This document shows, in pieces, positions 1 to 9,430 of a stretch of 56,141 nt of DNA. The DNA is taken from contig JACQZQ010000070.1 in the NCBI GenBank assembly GCA_016213785.1, forward strand, positions 1 to 56,141. Direction: 5' to 3'. The position numbers were made by a program, and so were the translations under genes. The notes beneath the pieces were generated by a model. That model searched no databases. It had not been told where the DNA came from and worked only from the letters and a program-made list of their open reading frames with translations. The first letter of the stretch is position 1. Each line of letters opens with the position of its first letter. Source of the DNA: Acidobacteriota bacterium. Its GTDB lineage: Bacteria; Acidobacteriota; Blastocatellia; Chloracidobacteriales; JADJPF01.

Positions 1-30
1 ACTTAAATTTATTATATTTTTGTAGGTCAT
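1..30 (-). CDS. Start of a gene running off the left edge
   Basis: An ATG at 30-28 on the minus strand opens a frame (MTYKNIINLS) that is still open at the window edge. It has a strong Shine-Dalgarno, AGGAG at 40-36, five bases before the ATG, and a good promoter about 80 bases upstream (107-134). Only ten codons are visible, so no function can be assigned. The combination of promoter and ribosome site makes a real gene start likely. Confidence 0.5.
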   Translation of the reverse strand, partial: MTYKNIINLS

Positions 31-52
31 TTTTTCTCCTCAACCTACTTTC

Positions 53-241
53 TCATTTTTTCCTCTTTTTCTCAACCTTTTTCTTTATTATTATTATTTC
101 TCCCGTATTATATTGTAAGTATTTATTTTTGCAAGAGGTCTCTTGAGTTTGCCAGTTAGCGCCCTGAATTGGCCCTGCTAGAAAGACTATTGCACCACTT
201 ATACTAGGATAATTTGGAGGCAAAATTAATTGTCCTGTCAT
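53..241 (-). pseudogene. Eroded N-terminal fragment of a nucleoside 2-deoxyribosyltransferase-like protein
   Basis: The 62-codon frame begins MTGQLILPPNYPS and carries IVFLAGPIQGANWQ, the signature start of the nucleoside 2-deoxyribosyltransferase-like family (FLAGPIQGAxxWQ). About 33 residues match this pattern. Then the sequence becomes lysine-rich nonsense (IIIIKKKVEKKRKK) and stops. Intact members have well over 100 residues, with downstream PRR and WE motifs that are absent here. A promoter for the next gene sits in the degenerate tail. I read this as a truncated remnant. A very short functional peptide is possible but unlikely. Confidence 0.5.
107..134 (-). promoter_or_regulatory. Sigma70-type promoter for the left-edge gene
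   Basis: On the minus strand, TTGCAA at 134-129 and a perfect TATAAT at 112-107 are separated by 16 bases. They point toward the gene start at position 30. The promoter lies inside the decayed reading frame at 53-241, which supports that frame no longer being a gene. Confidence 0.55.
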
Positions 242-273
242 AGATCTTAAAAGACCTTAAAGCTTAAAGGATT

Positions 274-302
274 AAAACCCAGCTTTTTTAGGGCTGGGTT
301 TT
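274..302 (-). terminator. Rho-independent terminator, probably bidirectional
   Basis: AAAACCCAGC at 274-283 pairs perfectly with GCTGGGTTTT at 293-302 across a 9-base loop. The A and T runs flanking the GC core give a U-tract in either direction. It lies 7 bases past the stop of the receptor gene at 309-3638. Confidence 0.8.
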
Positions 303-308
303 AGTGAG

Positions 309-3300
309 TTAGAACTTTATTTTTAATGAAAACTGAAATTGTCTTGGGTCAAAAAGTGCTGTTGGAGGACTCTTAAAACGTCCTTCCTCAAATGTTACTA
401 CACGAAAATTATTATTTACTGTAGAAACATTTACCCTATTAAATAGATTAAATACTTCTGAAATCATCTCTAATTTTACATTCTCAGTTAAAGATAAAGT
501 ACGAGACAGTCGCAAATCTACTGAAGCAAAACCTGGAGTTGTACCTACATTACGTCCAAGAGTTCCTGTTTGAGCAGGGCCAGGAATAGTTAACTGCCCA
601 TTAGTAATATTTACATTAGGGCGATCTGTTACAGAAGATTGATCTAAATTAGTATCAGTTCCAGTTAAAATATTAAATGGTCTTCCAGCAGCAAGTTCAA
701 TTATTGTAGCAAATGTTGTGTCTGCTAATAATTTTCTAAAGCCTGGGCTACTTGTCTTAAACGGAGACTTAAACACACCGCTTAAAACAAATCGATGTCT
801 TTGATCAAAAAGTGATAAACCTCTATCTAGTCCTGGGTTTCGGTTGTCTTGGGGCTGGAGAAGGGATTGTAAATCAGCAGAATCATCAATAGTTTTAGAG
901 TAACTATAACTAGCTTGTACCTGTAAATTTCCAGAAAAACGTTTAGTTATATTAAAAGCTAGGCCATGATAGACAGAGTTTCCGCTAGCTTCTTGGACTC
1001 CAACCGTACCAAATGGAACTGGGAGGTTAGTTTTAACAAAAACTGGATTTGGGCCAGAAGGTCTAAAAAAATTGTTGATTATTCTATCTGTGCCGCTTGC
1101 TGTTAAAACACGTCTTCCATCAGGAGCATTACGATTAATAGAGCGATTTAGCTTTCTGCCTCCTGTAAAAATATAAGTCACTTGAATTGCTGTATCAGGT
1201 AAAAGTTCATGTTCAATAGTTAAATTAGCTTGATTGGTGTAAGCAAATTCAAAATTCCTATCTACAGGTAAAGTAAAGGGTAGTAGTGCTCCATAACCTG
1301 GGAATTTTCCTCTAGGATCAAAGCGAGATTGTCCCAATAAATAAACTGCTCCTTGGTCAATTCCTGGTGTTACGCCTGCTTGAACTGTCCCTTGAAAAAT
1401 TTGGGCAGAATTAAGTGTACTAGTAGGAAGAGGGCTACCTGAAGGTGCTATTAATTGAGGTGATGATACACCATTTGCAAATACTGAATTGCCAGCTACA
1501 AAAAGTAGTGGGGTGTCATAAAATATTCCATAAGCAGCACGAATAACGGTTTTACCATTGCCTTTGGGGTCGTAGGCAAGTGCAACACGTGGTGCAATGT
1601 TATTTTTATCTCTTGGAATGCCTTGGCGTACATTAAGAAATCTTTCAGCAGCGTCTACTTGTTGAGCAGTTAAATTTAATCTATCTGATACAATTGCGCT
1701 TGGCTCAAATAAAGGGGTTCTTTCGTAATCATAACGTACCCCATAATTTAGAGTAAGGTTAGAGCGAATTTTCCAACTATCTTGACCATAAATACCTATT
1801 TGGGTATTTTTTATTCTAGTATTTGAGCCATTAAAACCTTGAATAAAGGTTTGAGGTATACCTAAGCCATAAGCTTGTGTAGCGGTAAAGGCTGGAGCAC
1901 CAAGAAACATTGGGTTAATAGCTGTTGCAGCTAAATCCCCAAAATTAAATACTCCTGAAAAATTTAGCTCAAAATTAAAAGGAATTATACGAACAAAATT
2001 AACTGAACCACCAAATTTAGTTGTATGTTGTCCAACTATATAAGAGAAATTATCTTTTAATTCAAAAACTTTTTCTACGCGCTCAGCGGGTGAAAAAGGC
2101 TCACGACCAAAAAATGCTGCTCCAGGAATATTAACTGCTACATCAGAGCTAGATGTAAAAAGAGAAGAACGCCTTCCAAAATTAAAGATAAACTCATTTA
2201 TTTTTGAAGAGTCTATAATTGTAGTAAGTTGAGCTACTAGAGAAGTATCTCTTATAGATGAAATACCAGTGCGGGATACATCATTAAGTCCAAAAGGCTG
2301 GTTTTGGCCTGAGGATTGAACTCCTGTAGTTCTAATAGGTGTAAAGTTATAACGTAAGGAAAGCCGATTATTTAAATTAAATTGCTGATCGATTTTTGCA
2401 GAATAAAAAGTAAAATCGTCTTTTATTGGATAAACACTTTGAATTCCTGATAAAGTGCGAAATACGCTAGGTATTGCTCCTAGTTTACCATTTGATAAAG
2501 AAAAAGTTGGTAAAAATACAGCTTGTCCAGTATTAGGCTCAATTCCTGTACGTGCAACCGTTGCGCCAGATTCGGCAAACATTTGATAAAGCCTACCAAC
2601 ACTAGGGTTACTAGCAATAAAGGCTTTTTGTGCAGCAGTTAAGTCAAAAACGCTGCTATCACGTCCAATATCAGAAAACCCTGATTCACGCCTACGAGTT
2701 TGATCTAAAGAGAGAAAGAAAAAAGTTTTATCTTTTTTTATTGGGCCGCCAAAAGTAAACCCATATTGACCACGAGTAAAAGCAGGTCTTTCATTTACTC
2801 CAGGGGGTTGAAAGGCCAGTGCATTACGAGCTTGAATAGCACGTTGGCGAATAAAACCAAATCCATTTCCATGAAATTGATTTGTACCTGATTTGGTAAC
2901 AATATTAACTACACCACCAGCAGTTCTACCATATTCAGCAGCAAAACTATTAATTACTACTTGAAATTCTTGAACTGCTTCTTGTGAAATAGTTGAACGT
3001 GCTGCTTTAGAGCCATTGTCTATATTATCTGCTCCATCGACTTGTATTAAATTAGAACGAGCACGTTGACCAGCAAAATTTAGCCCTGTTGTAGGGGCTG
3101 GGCCAAGTGGAGGCGTAGTATCACGGCCTATAAGGGCATTAATAAATGCAAAACCTAAGAAATTTCTTCCATTAATTGGTAAATTATCTATACGTTGAGA
3201 GTCTACTGATTGAGTAACAGCGCTTTTTGATGTCTCTACTACTTTTGTTGCAGTGCCAGTAATTAATACAATATCGCTTTGACCAGAAATAGACATTGTT

Positions 3301-3638
3301 ACATCAAGTACTCCTGTAGAACCTAAGACTAGATCAAAGGTTTGTTTTTTATCTAAAAAACCTGGAGACATTACGGTCAATTCGTAAGTGCTTGGTGGAA
3401 GAGCAATAAACCTATAACTACCATCTTCATCTGCTGTAACTGTTCGTTCAAAATTAGTTTGAGGGTTTCTTACCGTTACTGTAGCCTTAGGTATAACACC
3501 GCCTGATTGATCTTTTACTGCACCTAAAAGATCTGCTCCATTAGAACGGGATTGAGCAAATATGTTTTGTGAACTTATTTGAAAAAATGTAAGACAAAGT
3601 AGAAGCGAATAGAAAAATAGTAAATGCTTTGTTTTCAT
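309..3638 (-). CDS. Oar-like TonB-dependent receptor with carboxypeptidase-regulatory-like domain
   Basis: This 1109-residue outer-membrane protein begins with a signal peptide (about residues 1-29, cleaved near IFAQS). A carboxypeptidase-regulatory-like beta-sandwich follows (LLGAVKDQSGGVIPKATVTV, to about 115). Next comes a TonB plug with the NIDNGSKAARSTISQEAVQEFQ and RTAGGVVNIVTKSGTNQFHG motifs, then a long beta-barrel ending in phenylalanine (LKIKF), as usual for outer-membrane proteins. This architecture is greatly expanded in Acidobacteriota, where such receptors are thought to import oligosaccharides, peptides or other large substrates. The substrate here cannot be read from sequence. 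The gene stands alone, with a terminator directly after the stop and about 240 bases separating it from deoB upstream. Confidence 0.9.
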   Translation of the reverse strand: MKTKHLLFFYSLLLCLTFFQISSQNIFAQSRSNGADLLGAVKDQSGGVIPKATVTVRNPQTNFERTVTADEDGSYRFIALPPSTYELTVMSPGFLDKKQTFDLVLGSTGVLDVTMSISGQSDIVLITGTATKVVETSKSAVTQSVDSQRIDNLPINGRNFLGFAFINALIGRDTTPPLGPAPTTGLNFAGQRARSNLIQVDGADNIDNGSKAARSTISQEAVQEFQVVINSFAAEYGRTAGGVVNIVTKSGTNQFHGNGFGFIRQRAIQARNALAFQPPGVNERPAFTRGQYGFTFGGPIKKDKTFFFLSLDQTRRRESGFSDIGRDSSVFDLTAAQKAFIASNPSVGRLYQMFAESGATVARTGIEPNTGQAVFLPTFSLSNGKLGAIPSVFRTLSGIQSVYPIKDDFTFYSAKIDQQFNLNNRLSLRYNFTPIRTTGVQSSGQNQPFGLNDVSRTGISSIRDTSLVAQLTTIIDSSKINEFIFNFGRRSSLFTSSSDVAVNIPGAAFFGREPFSPAERVEKVFELKDNFSYIVGQHTTKFGGSVNFVRIIPFNFELNFSGVFNFGDLAATAINPMFLGAPAFTATQAYGLGIPQTFIQGFNGSNTRIKNTQIGIYGQDSWKIRSNLTLNYGVRYDYERTPLFEPSAIVSDRLNLTAQQVDAAERFLNVRQGIPRDKNNIAPRVALAYDPKGNGKTVIRAAYGIFYDTPLLFVAGNSVFANGVSSPQLIAPSGSPLPTSTLNSAQIFQGTVQAGVTPGIDQGAVYLLGQSRFDPRGKFPGYGALLPFTLPVDRNFEFAYTNQANLTIEHELLPDTAIQVTYIFTGGRKLNRSINRNAPDGRRVLTASGTDRIINNFFRPSGPNPVFVKTNLPVPFGTVGVQEASGNSVYHGLAFNITKRFSGNLQVQASYSYSKTIDDSADLQSLLQPQDNRNPGLDRGLSLFDQRHRFVLSGVFKSPFKTSSPGFRKLLADTTFATIIELAAGRPFNILTGTDTNLDQSSVTDRPNVNITNGQLTIPGPAQTGTLGRNVGTTPGFASVDLRLSRTLSLTENVKLEMISEVFNLFNRVNVSTVNNNFRVVTFEEGRFKSPPTALFDPRQFQFSLKIKF

Positions 3639-3876
3639 AATTTTGGCCTTGCTATTATTAAGGAGATTAATATTTTAACACTTTTGGGCAAGGAAATGTC
3701 CCTTAAGAATTTTACTCTTTATAATTTTTGTTGGTTCTTTTAGCTAGAAACGCAGTTTTGTAGAGTTTGTATTAAAAGATACTTTAAGAGTAACAGTATC
3801 AATTTTTTACATTATGGTAAAGTGGTTTTTCTGTTTTTATTTAACTTAGTTATTTTTCTAGCTATAGGAACGCTTC

Positions 3877-5046
3877 TTAGTTTATTTGCGAGAGAAAACT
3901 TTCTCCTGCTGAAAGCTTTAAGTTAAAATTCTCGGCAATTGTTTGTCCAATATCGGCTAAACTATTGCGTAAGCCTAGGTTTACACCTTTATTGGCATTT
4001 TTGCCATAAGCAATTATAGGTACGTACTCACGAGTATGATCTGTAGAAATATCTGTAGGGTCACAACCATGATCTGCACTAATAATTAGTAAATCATCCT
4101 GGCGCATTAGCTCTAGAGTCTCTGTTAAACGCTCATCAAACTCTTCTAATGCCTTAGCATAGCCTACTACATCATTACGATGTCCAAACATCATGTCAAA
4201 ATCTACTAGGTTAGTAAAAATAATTCCTTTGCTATCTTCTTTTAATGCATCTATTGTGCGATCCATTAATGACATATTATTTTTAGCCTTAACTTCTTTT
4301 GTTACACCACGATCACAATAAATGGAGCTAATTTTTCCTATACAAACAGTATCTAATTTAGCTTCATATAGTTGGTCTAATAAGGTATTTGGAGGGGGCA
4401 TAATTGCGTAGTCATGGCGGCGTTCTGTACGAACAAATTTTCCTGGAGTCCCAATAAATGGACGTGCAATAACACGTCCAACTTCGTCTTTACCACGCAA
4501 AATCTCACGGGCTAGTTCACACATAGAATAAAGCTGATTAATAGCAATAACTTCTTCATGTGCTGCAATTTGAAAGACACTATCAGCAGATGTATAAACA
4601 ATTGGATAGCCTGTTTTTATATGCTCTTGACCAAGCTCATCTATAATTTCTGTTCCTGATGCAGCTTTATTTCCTAAGGTTTTAGTATTAATTGCTTTTT
4701 CAAAAGCTTCCATTATATAGCTAGGAAATCCGTCTGGATATGTTGGAAAAGGCGTTTTAGTAATAATTCCTGCCATTTCCCAATGACCTGTGGTTGTATC
4801 TTTTCCACTAGAAGCAAGTGCAGCTTTACCATAACAGCCAATAGGCTCAAGTACAGAGGGCAAAGCCAAATCTCTTATGTTGCACAGACCGAGTTTTTGT
4901 AAATTAGGAATATTAACTTTACGTGAAGCTAGGATATGCCCTAGAGTATCACTACCTGCATCACCATATTCTGCTGCGTCTGGCATTTCACCTATTCCTA
5001 AAGAATCACAAACAATTAAAGTTACTCGATTAAATGCATTAGACAT
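3877..5046 (-). CDS. deoB: Phosphopentomutase
   Basis: This cytosolic enzyme interconverts (deoxy)ribose 1-phosphate and 5-phosphate in nucleoside salvage. The 389 residues match the usual length. Visible features are the N-terminal metal motif VTLIVCDSLGIGEMPDA with Asp14, the phospho-threonine loop DTTTGHWE at about 83-90, and the C-terminal metal site DHGCDPTD...DHTREYVPI near 325-345, all typical of the alkaline-phosphatase superfamily branch that includes DeoB. No other salvage gene is adjacent. The nucleoside-deoxyribosyltransferase-like remnant near position 150 is the only related trace. Confidence 0.95.
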   Translation of the reverse strand: MSNAFNRVTLIVCDSLGIGEMPDAAEYGDAGSDTLGHILASRKVNIPNLQKLGLCNIRDLALPSVLEPIGCYGKAALASSGKDTTTGHWEMAGIITKTPFPTYPDGFPSYIMEAFEKAINTKTLGNKAASGTEIIDELGQEHIKTGYPIVYTSADSVFQIAAHEEVIAINQLYSMCELAREILRGKDEVGRVIARPFIGTPGKFVRTERRHDYAIMPPPNTLLDQLYEAKLDTVCIGKISSIYCDRGVTKEVKAKNNMSLMDRTIDALKEDSKGIIFTNLVDFDMMFGHRNDVVGYAKALEEFDERLTETLELMRQDDLLIISADHGCDPTDISTDHTREYVPIIAYGKNANKGVNLGLRNSLADIGQTIAENFNLKLSAGESFLSQIN

Positions 5047-5159
5047 AAAACCCCCAGTGGAAATTATTTTTGGAAGATGAGAAAATTAAAAGAAAATTAA
5101 AGATAAGCAAATTTTATCGCAGAGTATTTCTATAAACAAACCGCTTTTCACTTCTAGAG

Positions 5160-5543
5160 CTATCTCTTTGCTTTTTTAAGAAAATATTCACCAGATAAAA
5201 TTTCAATCAAATGAGAATTAAATTCAGAGCGAGGCATTGTAAAATCACAGCCTGCTTCTTGTGCTTTAAGACGTAGTTCTACTTGAACATGGCTTAAAAA
5301 TCCAACTATAGGAATAGTACATAAGACAGAGTTTGATTTAAGTTCTTTGATTGCTGTTAGAGAGTCAAAACGTGGATTATTTAAGTCTAAAATTATTAGT
5401 TTAGGGTTTAGATTATTAGCTTGTTCAACCAATTTATCTGCTGATTTAATAAATGTTATATTTATATTTGTTTGACTTGCTGCACCGCTAATTTTAGAGG
5501 CAAAAATCATATCTGACACTGCTGCTAAAACTTCTTTACTCAA
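5160..5543 (-). CDS. Single-domain receiver-like protein, divergent
   Basis: The 127 residues have a CheY-like fold pattern: a hydrophobic strand ending in LIILDLNNPRFDSL (candidate phospho-acceptor Asp53), TIPIVGFLSHV as strand 4, and AGCDFTMPRSEF where the conserved KP motif normally sits. The N-terminal acidic pair is reduced (AAVSDMIF) and the invariant lysine is replaced by arginine or serine. Phosphorylation may therefore be impaired, and it could be a pseudo-receiver working by protein contact. It lies 54 bases upstream of the truncated helicase on the same strand, with no output domain. Confidence 0.65.
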   Translation of the reverse strand: MSKEVLAAVSDMIFASKISGAASQTNINITFIKSADKLVEQANNLNPKLIILDLNNPRFDSLTAIKELKSNSVLCTIPIVGFLSHVQVELRLKAQEAGCDFTMPRSEFNSHLIEILSGEYFLKKAKR

Positions 5544-5597
5544 AACTTGCTCTCCTGATTTGCTTAAAGATTAATAAACATTAAATTAATCATCAAA

Positions 5598-7262
5598 TTA
5601 ATCATCAATTGGTGGACGACGAATTAAAGTTATTGCTTTAGATGCTGTATCTGATAACTGAGGGAATGCATCTTGTAAAGATACTAATTGTCTTAATAAA
5701 TCGGCAGTACGTAAAATTAAGCGTACAACATCACCATCATCGGCATAAACTTCCTCAAAGAGTTTTTCCCAATCGATATTATTATCTGCCCAGCGCCAAA
5801 GCAGTCTTGCCGCATCGCCATCTAAGATAATTGGAAAAAATAGTCCTACATTTTCTTGGAGCTTAGAGATAGTACGAGCAATTTTAACTGCATTCTTAAA
5901 AGATATAAGAAAAGATTCTTCGCCCTCTTGGTATTCTACCTCTATTTGACGTTCGCTTGCTGCAAGAGCGCCAACTAAAGCGGCTAATTCTCTTGGGTCT
6001 GAAGTAGCAAAATAATTAGCTCTAACTAGTTCAGCCATAAATAAAGTATTTTCTACACGTAAATTGGCTGCCCAAATACCGTCTGATGTGGGATACCAGC
6101 TTTCATTTAAGTAGTCAAAGCTTTGTAATAACCTGGCACATTCTTCAAAATGTTCCCATAGGCCATGTTCTAAATCATAGAGACTTTTTTCAAGGTCTTT
6201 AGAGCGTTGTATTTGTTGTTGTAAGACAATTACTCTGCCATCGCAAATATTTACTTGTGAGCAGGTTAAACAGGGGAGAGCTTTAATTTCTACAATAGTT
6301 TTTTCCAGTTTTTCTTCTAATTTTCCTAATGATTCAGTGTCTTCTACTTCTAGTTCTGTTGCTAGGGCGTGTTTAATTTTACGTTTTATTGATTTTATTG
6401 ATTTACGGGCTTTAAGTGCTTGTTCTTGTAGTTCATTAAATTTTTGGCGAGTAGTAATTCTATCTAAACAAGGTAGCCCACTTTTATCTTTATTTATTTT
6501 TTCTAAAGTTCTTTCAAGTCGTGGACGGATATCAGAGATTTTTTTTGTTCTTTGATATTGGCTAAAACTGCGTTCTAATAAAGCCCTTGCAGTGTCTGCG
6601 CTATGTTGTTGTAAGAGGTTTAGAACCATTGTGTAATTAGGGAAAAATTGGCTTTCAATAGGTTCGGAGGGTTTTGCTAGTAAGTCAAGGATAAGGTTTA
6701 TATCTTGAAAAGGGCCAGGAATAAAAATAGAAAACCCAACATTATCTTTACCACGTCGCCCACAACGGCCAGTCATTTGAGCTAACTCAAAGGCTTTTAA
6801 GTCTCTATGACCTTCATCTGAGCGTAAGCTTGAAGCTGTTATAACTACGGATCTTGCAGGCATATCAATTCCGGCTGCTAGTGTTGTTGTAGCAAACACG
6901 GCTCTTAATAAGCCTTTAGACATTAATCTTTCAACACAATGTTTCCAGGCTGGTAAATGACCAGCATGATGTGGGGCAACGCCTTTATAGAGGAGTAAAT
7001 AAAATAATTTATGGTGTGAAACAAACTCTCTATCTTCAGGAGTAAATTCTTCGATTGTTGATAAAATAAGTTCCCGAGTAGATCTAGGCAAGTCATCTAG
7101 GGTATTACCTTTTATTGATTCAACAGATTCATCACAACCTCGTCTGCTACTAATAAAAATAATGGCAGGAAGTAAGTCATAAGTTTCTAATGTACGAACA
7201 AGGTCTTGATAACGGGGTGCTACAACAAGAGTTTTACCCAAAATATTCTCCAAAGAGTCCAA
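5598..7262 (-). pseudogene. Ski2-like helicase lacking the N-terminal ATP-binding half
   Basis: The frame matches only the C-terminal half of Ski2/Mtr4-like superfamily II RNA helicases: the second RecA domain (AIIFISSRRGCDE, ATTTLAAGIDMPARSVVI, QMTGRCGRRGKDN) and then a helical DSHCT-like region with a cysteine cluster (LPCLTCSQVNIC). The Walker A and DExH domain, normally several hundred residues, is absent. The match starts abruptly at about residue 14. There is no ATG; a TTG at 7262 or a better-spaced TTG at 7241 (GGAG six bases upstream) would have to serve as start. The frame is 40 bases after the zwf stop, across a perfect inverted repeat (7257-7292). It may be a deletion remnant or an ATPase-dead RNA-binding fragment. 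The 554 open codons argue for recent loss or retained function. Confidence 0.75.
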
Positions 7263-7292
7263 AAGAAAGGAACCAAATCTTTTCTTTTGGAC
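7257..7292. repeat. Perfect 12-bp inverted repeat at the zwf/helicase junction
   Basis: GTCCAAAAGAAA at 7257-7268 and TTTCTTTTGGAC at 7281-7292 form a hairpin with a 12-base loop. It lies 11 bases past the zwf stop and covers the first codons of the truncated helicase frame. It has no strong U-tract on the zwf side, so it may be an RNA-stability hairpin or a scar of the deletion. Confidence 0.7.
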
Positions 7293-7302
7293 ATTTATTA
7301 TT

Positions 7303-9243
7303 TTATTTAACGCTATAGCGGTCTTTAGCTATTTTCATTACGCTTTGAGCAAATTGAGGATGATCGTGTAAGATACGGTTAAAATCAGTCTTATCTAACA
7401 CAAATAGGTCGCAACTAGTGCGAGTACGGACATTTGCCATTCTAGGTGTTGACATTAGTAGGGCGACTTCACCAAAGAAATCACCATCCTTAAGTACTTT
7501 TACAACTTTGCCAGAATCATCTAAAACTTCTACTTCACCACGAGCTAAAAGATACATTTCGCGGCCAATTTCGCCTTTACGGATGATAGTTTCGTCTGCT
7601 CCAACCATTTTAGGACGAAGCGCTTGGATGACTTGGGAGAGAAAAAGCATATCTCCGTCTTGGAAAAGTGCTACACGTTTTAATAAGCCATCTGTAACGA
7701 CTTCAAACCAGCGTCTACCATCTCTTTCAATAAGGTCTGAAGCTTCTTTTGGTCCCCAACTACCACGTTCATAATTTGGAAAATTTTCTGCTGGAGTAGC
7801 TGTCCAATAATCTAGTAGTGGTTGTGCTGCACGCCAAGCCGCTTCTACTAAATCGCCACGTGAAAAAAGAGTTGCATCGCCATGAGAGCAGGAATAAATC
7901 ATTACTTCATAACCTGTATAACGAGAGGCTTTAAAGGCATCTGCATATGAAAAACGCATATTGACAGGTTGAAGTTGTAGTGTTGGGCCTGGGACTTTAG
8001 CCTGAAATTGCATTTCAATGCCTTGGTAGGGTTGGATATGAAAGATCAGACGGTTAGGATGGAGTTGTGGGACAGCCGTGCCATTAAACATTGCTTGAGG
8101 TGGTTTCTTAAATTCTACAACAATCTCAGTGCCGCGTTTCCATAGTGCTTTACCTGAGCGTAAATAAATTGGTGTGCCTTCCCATCGCCAATTATCAATC
8201 TGGAATCGTGCTGCGGCATATGTTTCAGTTTTAGACTCAGCAGGAACATCTTTTTCCTGGCGATAACCTGGTTTAGTAACTTTACCTGCCTCATCTGCTC
8301 GTGGGCCATATTGTCCTCGTACTACATAACGTGCAACTTCATCAGGAGTGTAAACCCTTACTGCCTGCAATAATTTAGCCTTTTCATTGCGAATTGCATC
8401 AGGTTCAAATGATCCTGGTTGTTCCATACAAAGATAGGCTAGCATCTGAAACATATGGTTTTGCATCATATCGCGCAACACGCCTGAACTATCGTAATAG
8501 CCCCCACGAGAGCCAACATCAACTTCTTCAGAGACATTAAATTGAATATTATCAATATAATTCTTATTCCATAATGGCTCAAAAATACCATTGGAGAAAC
8601 GGAAAGCTAACAGGTTTTGTACTGTTTCTTTGCCTAAGTAATGATCTACGCGATAGATTTGGTTTTCATTCCAGTGGGCAAGAACTTCTTCATTAAGCTT
8701 GAGAGCAGACTCAAGATCAGTACCAAAAGGCTTTTCAACAATAATACGTTTCCAACCACTACCTTCCCTAAAACCTGCTTGATGTAAATTATCGCAGATT
8801 GGGCCAAAAAAGCGTGGTGCAACGGCAAAATAGAAAAGTATATTGCCACTAGTATTGTGCTGAGAGCTTAGGTTGGCAACTTCTGCTTTTAATTTCTGGA
8901 AGTTGGCTTGGTCGTATCCACCTGACATATAGTAGAAACGACTTACCAAATTATTCCATACTTCTTGGTCAAACTCCTGACGTGTATGGAATTTCTTAAT
9001 GTCTTCGGTCATTTGAGCACGAAAGGCTTCATTTGTCATTTCTGACCTAGCATATCCAAGCATTGCAAAATTATCGGCAAGTAGACCATCACAGGCTAGG
9101 TTATAAAGAGCCGGTACAAGCAGTCTCTTTGTCAAGTCTCCTGATGCCCCAAAGATAACCATTACACAGGGTTGACTTGGAGGATTGGCTGTTTGTGCTT
9201 CAATTCCATAGGAAGCTAGAACTTGGGATTCGGATTCAGGCAT
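7303..9243 (-). CDS. zwf: Glucose-6-phosphate 1-dehydrogenase fused to a cyclic-nucleotide-binding domain
   Basis: Residues 25 to about 515 are a complete glucose-6-phosphate dehydrogenase, the NADP-dependent entry to the pentose-phosphate pathway: the dinucleotide loop FGASGDLTKR (31-40), EKPFG (170-174), and the substrate-binding RVDHYLGKE (198-206) with its catalytic His. Residues of about 525-646 form an extra cNMP-binding domain with a well-formed phosphate-binding cassette, GDFFGEVALLMSTPRMA at 587-603. It retains Glu592 and Arg601, which contact the cyclic nucleotide in CAP/PKA-type domains. Usual Zwf length is about 490-510 residues, so this is a true C-terminal fusion in one uninterrupted frame. 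It suggests direct allosteric control by a cyclic nucleotide. The ligand cannot be told from sequence. Confidence 0.93.
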   Translation of the reverse strand: MPESESQVLASYGIEAQTANPPSQPCVMVIFGASGDLTKRLLVPALYNLACDGLLADNFAMLGYARSEMTNEAFRAQMTEDIKKFHTRQEFDQEVWNNLVSRFYYMSGGYDQANFQKLKAEVANLSSQHNTSGNILFYFAVAPRFFGPICDNLHQAGFREGSGWKRIIVEKPFGTDLESALKLNEEVLAHWNENQIYRVDHYLGKETVQNLLAFRFSNGIFEPLWNKNYIDNIQFNVSEEVDVGSRGGYYDSSGVLRDMMQNHMFQMLAYLCMEQPGSFEPDAIRNEKAKLLQAVRVYTPDEVARYVVRGQYGPRADEAGKVTKPGYRQEKDVPAESKTETYAAARFQIDNWRWEGTPIYLRSGKALWKRGTEIVVEFKKPPQAMFNGTAVPQLHPNRLIFHIQPYQGIEMQFQAKVPGPTLQLQPVNMRFSYADAFKASRYTGYEVMIYSCSHGDATLFSRGDLVEAAWRAAQPLLDYWTATPAENFPNYERGSWGPKEASDLIERDGRRWFEVVTDGLLKRVALFQDGDMLFLSQVIQALRPKMVGADETIIRKGEIGREMYLLARGEVEVLDDSGKVVKVLKDGDFFGEVALLMSTPRMANVRTRTSCDLFVLDKTDFNRILHDHPQFAQSVMKIAKDRYSVK

Positions 9244-9430
9244 GTTATCACCTCTTCTTAATTTGGCTTCTTATTTTGTAAATAAGTGAAGTATAGAGAA
9301 AAGTTACAAGGTAATACTTTTGCCCAAGTCTACTCTGGCTCCGAAATGAGGTCAAGAGAATCCTTGCAATAAAGACACAGAGAGACTTTTTCAGTAAAAA
9401 TGAGGTGTGTATTATACTTGTTTATATTAA

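Noticed and set aside
5642-5830. Plus-strand frame with HHHH inside the helicase fragment
   Set aside because: Antisense shadow; no start context or conserved pattern.
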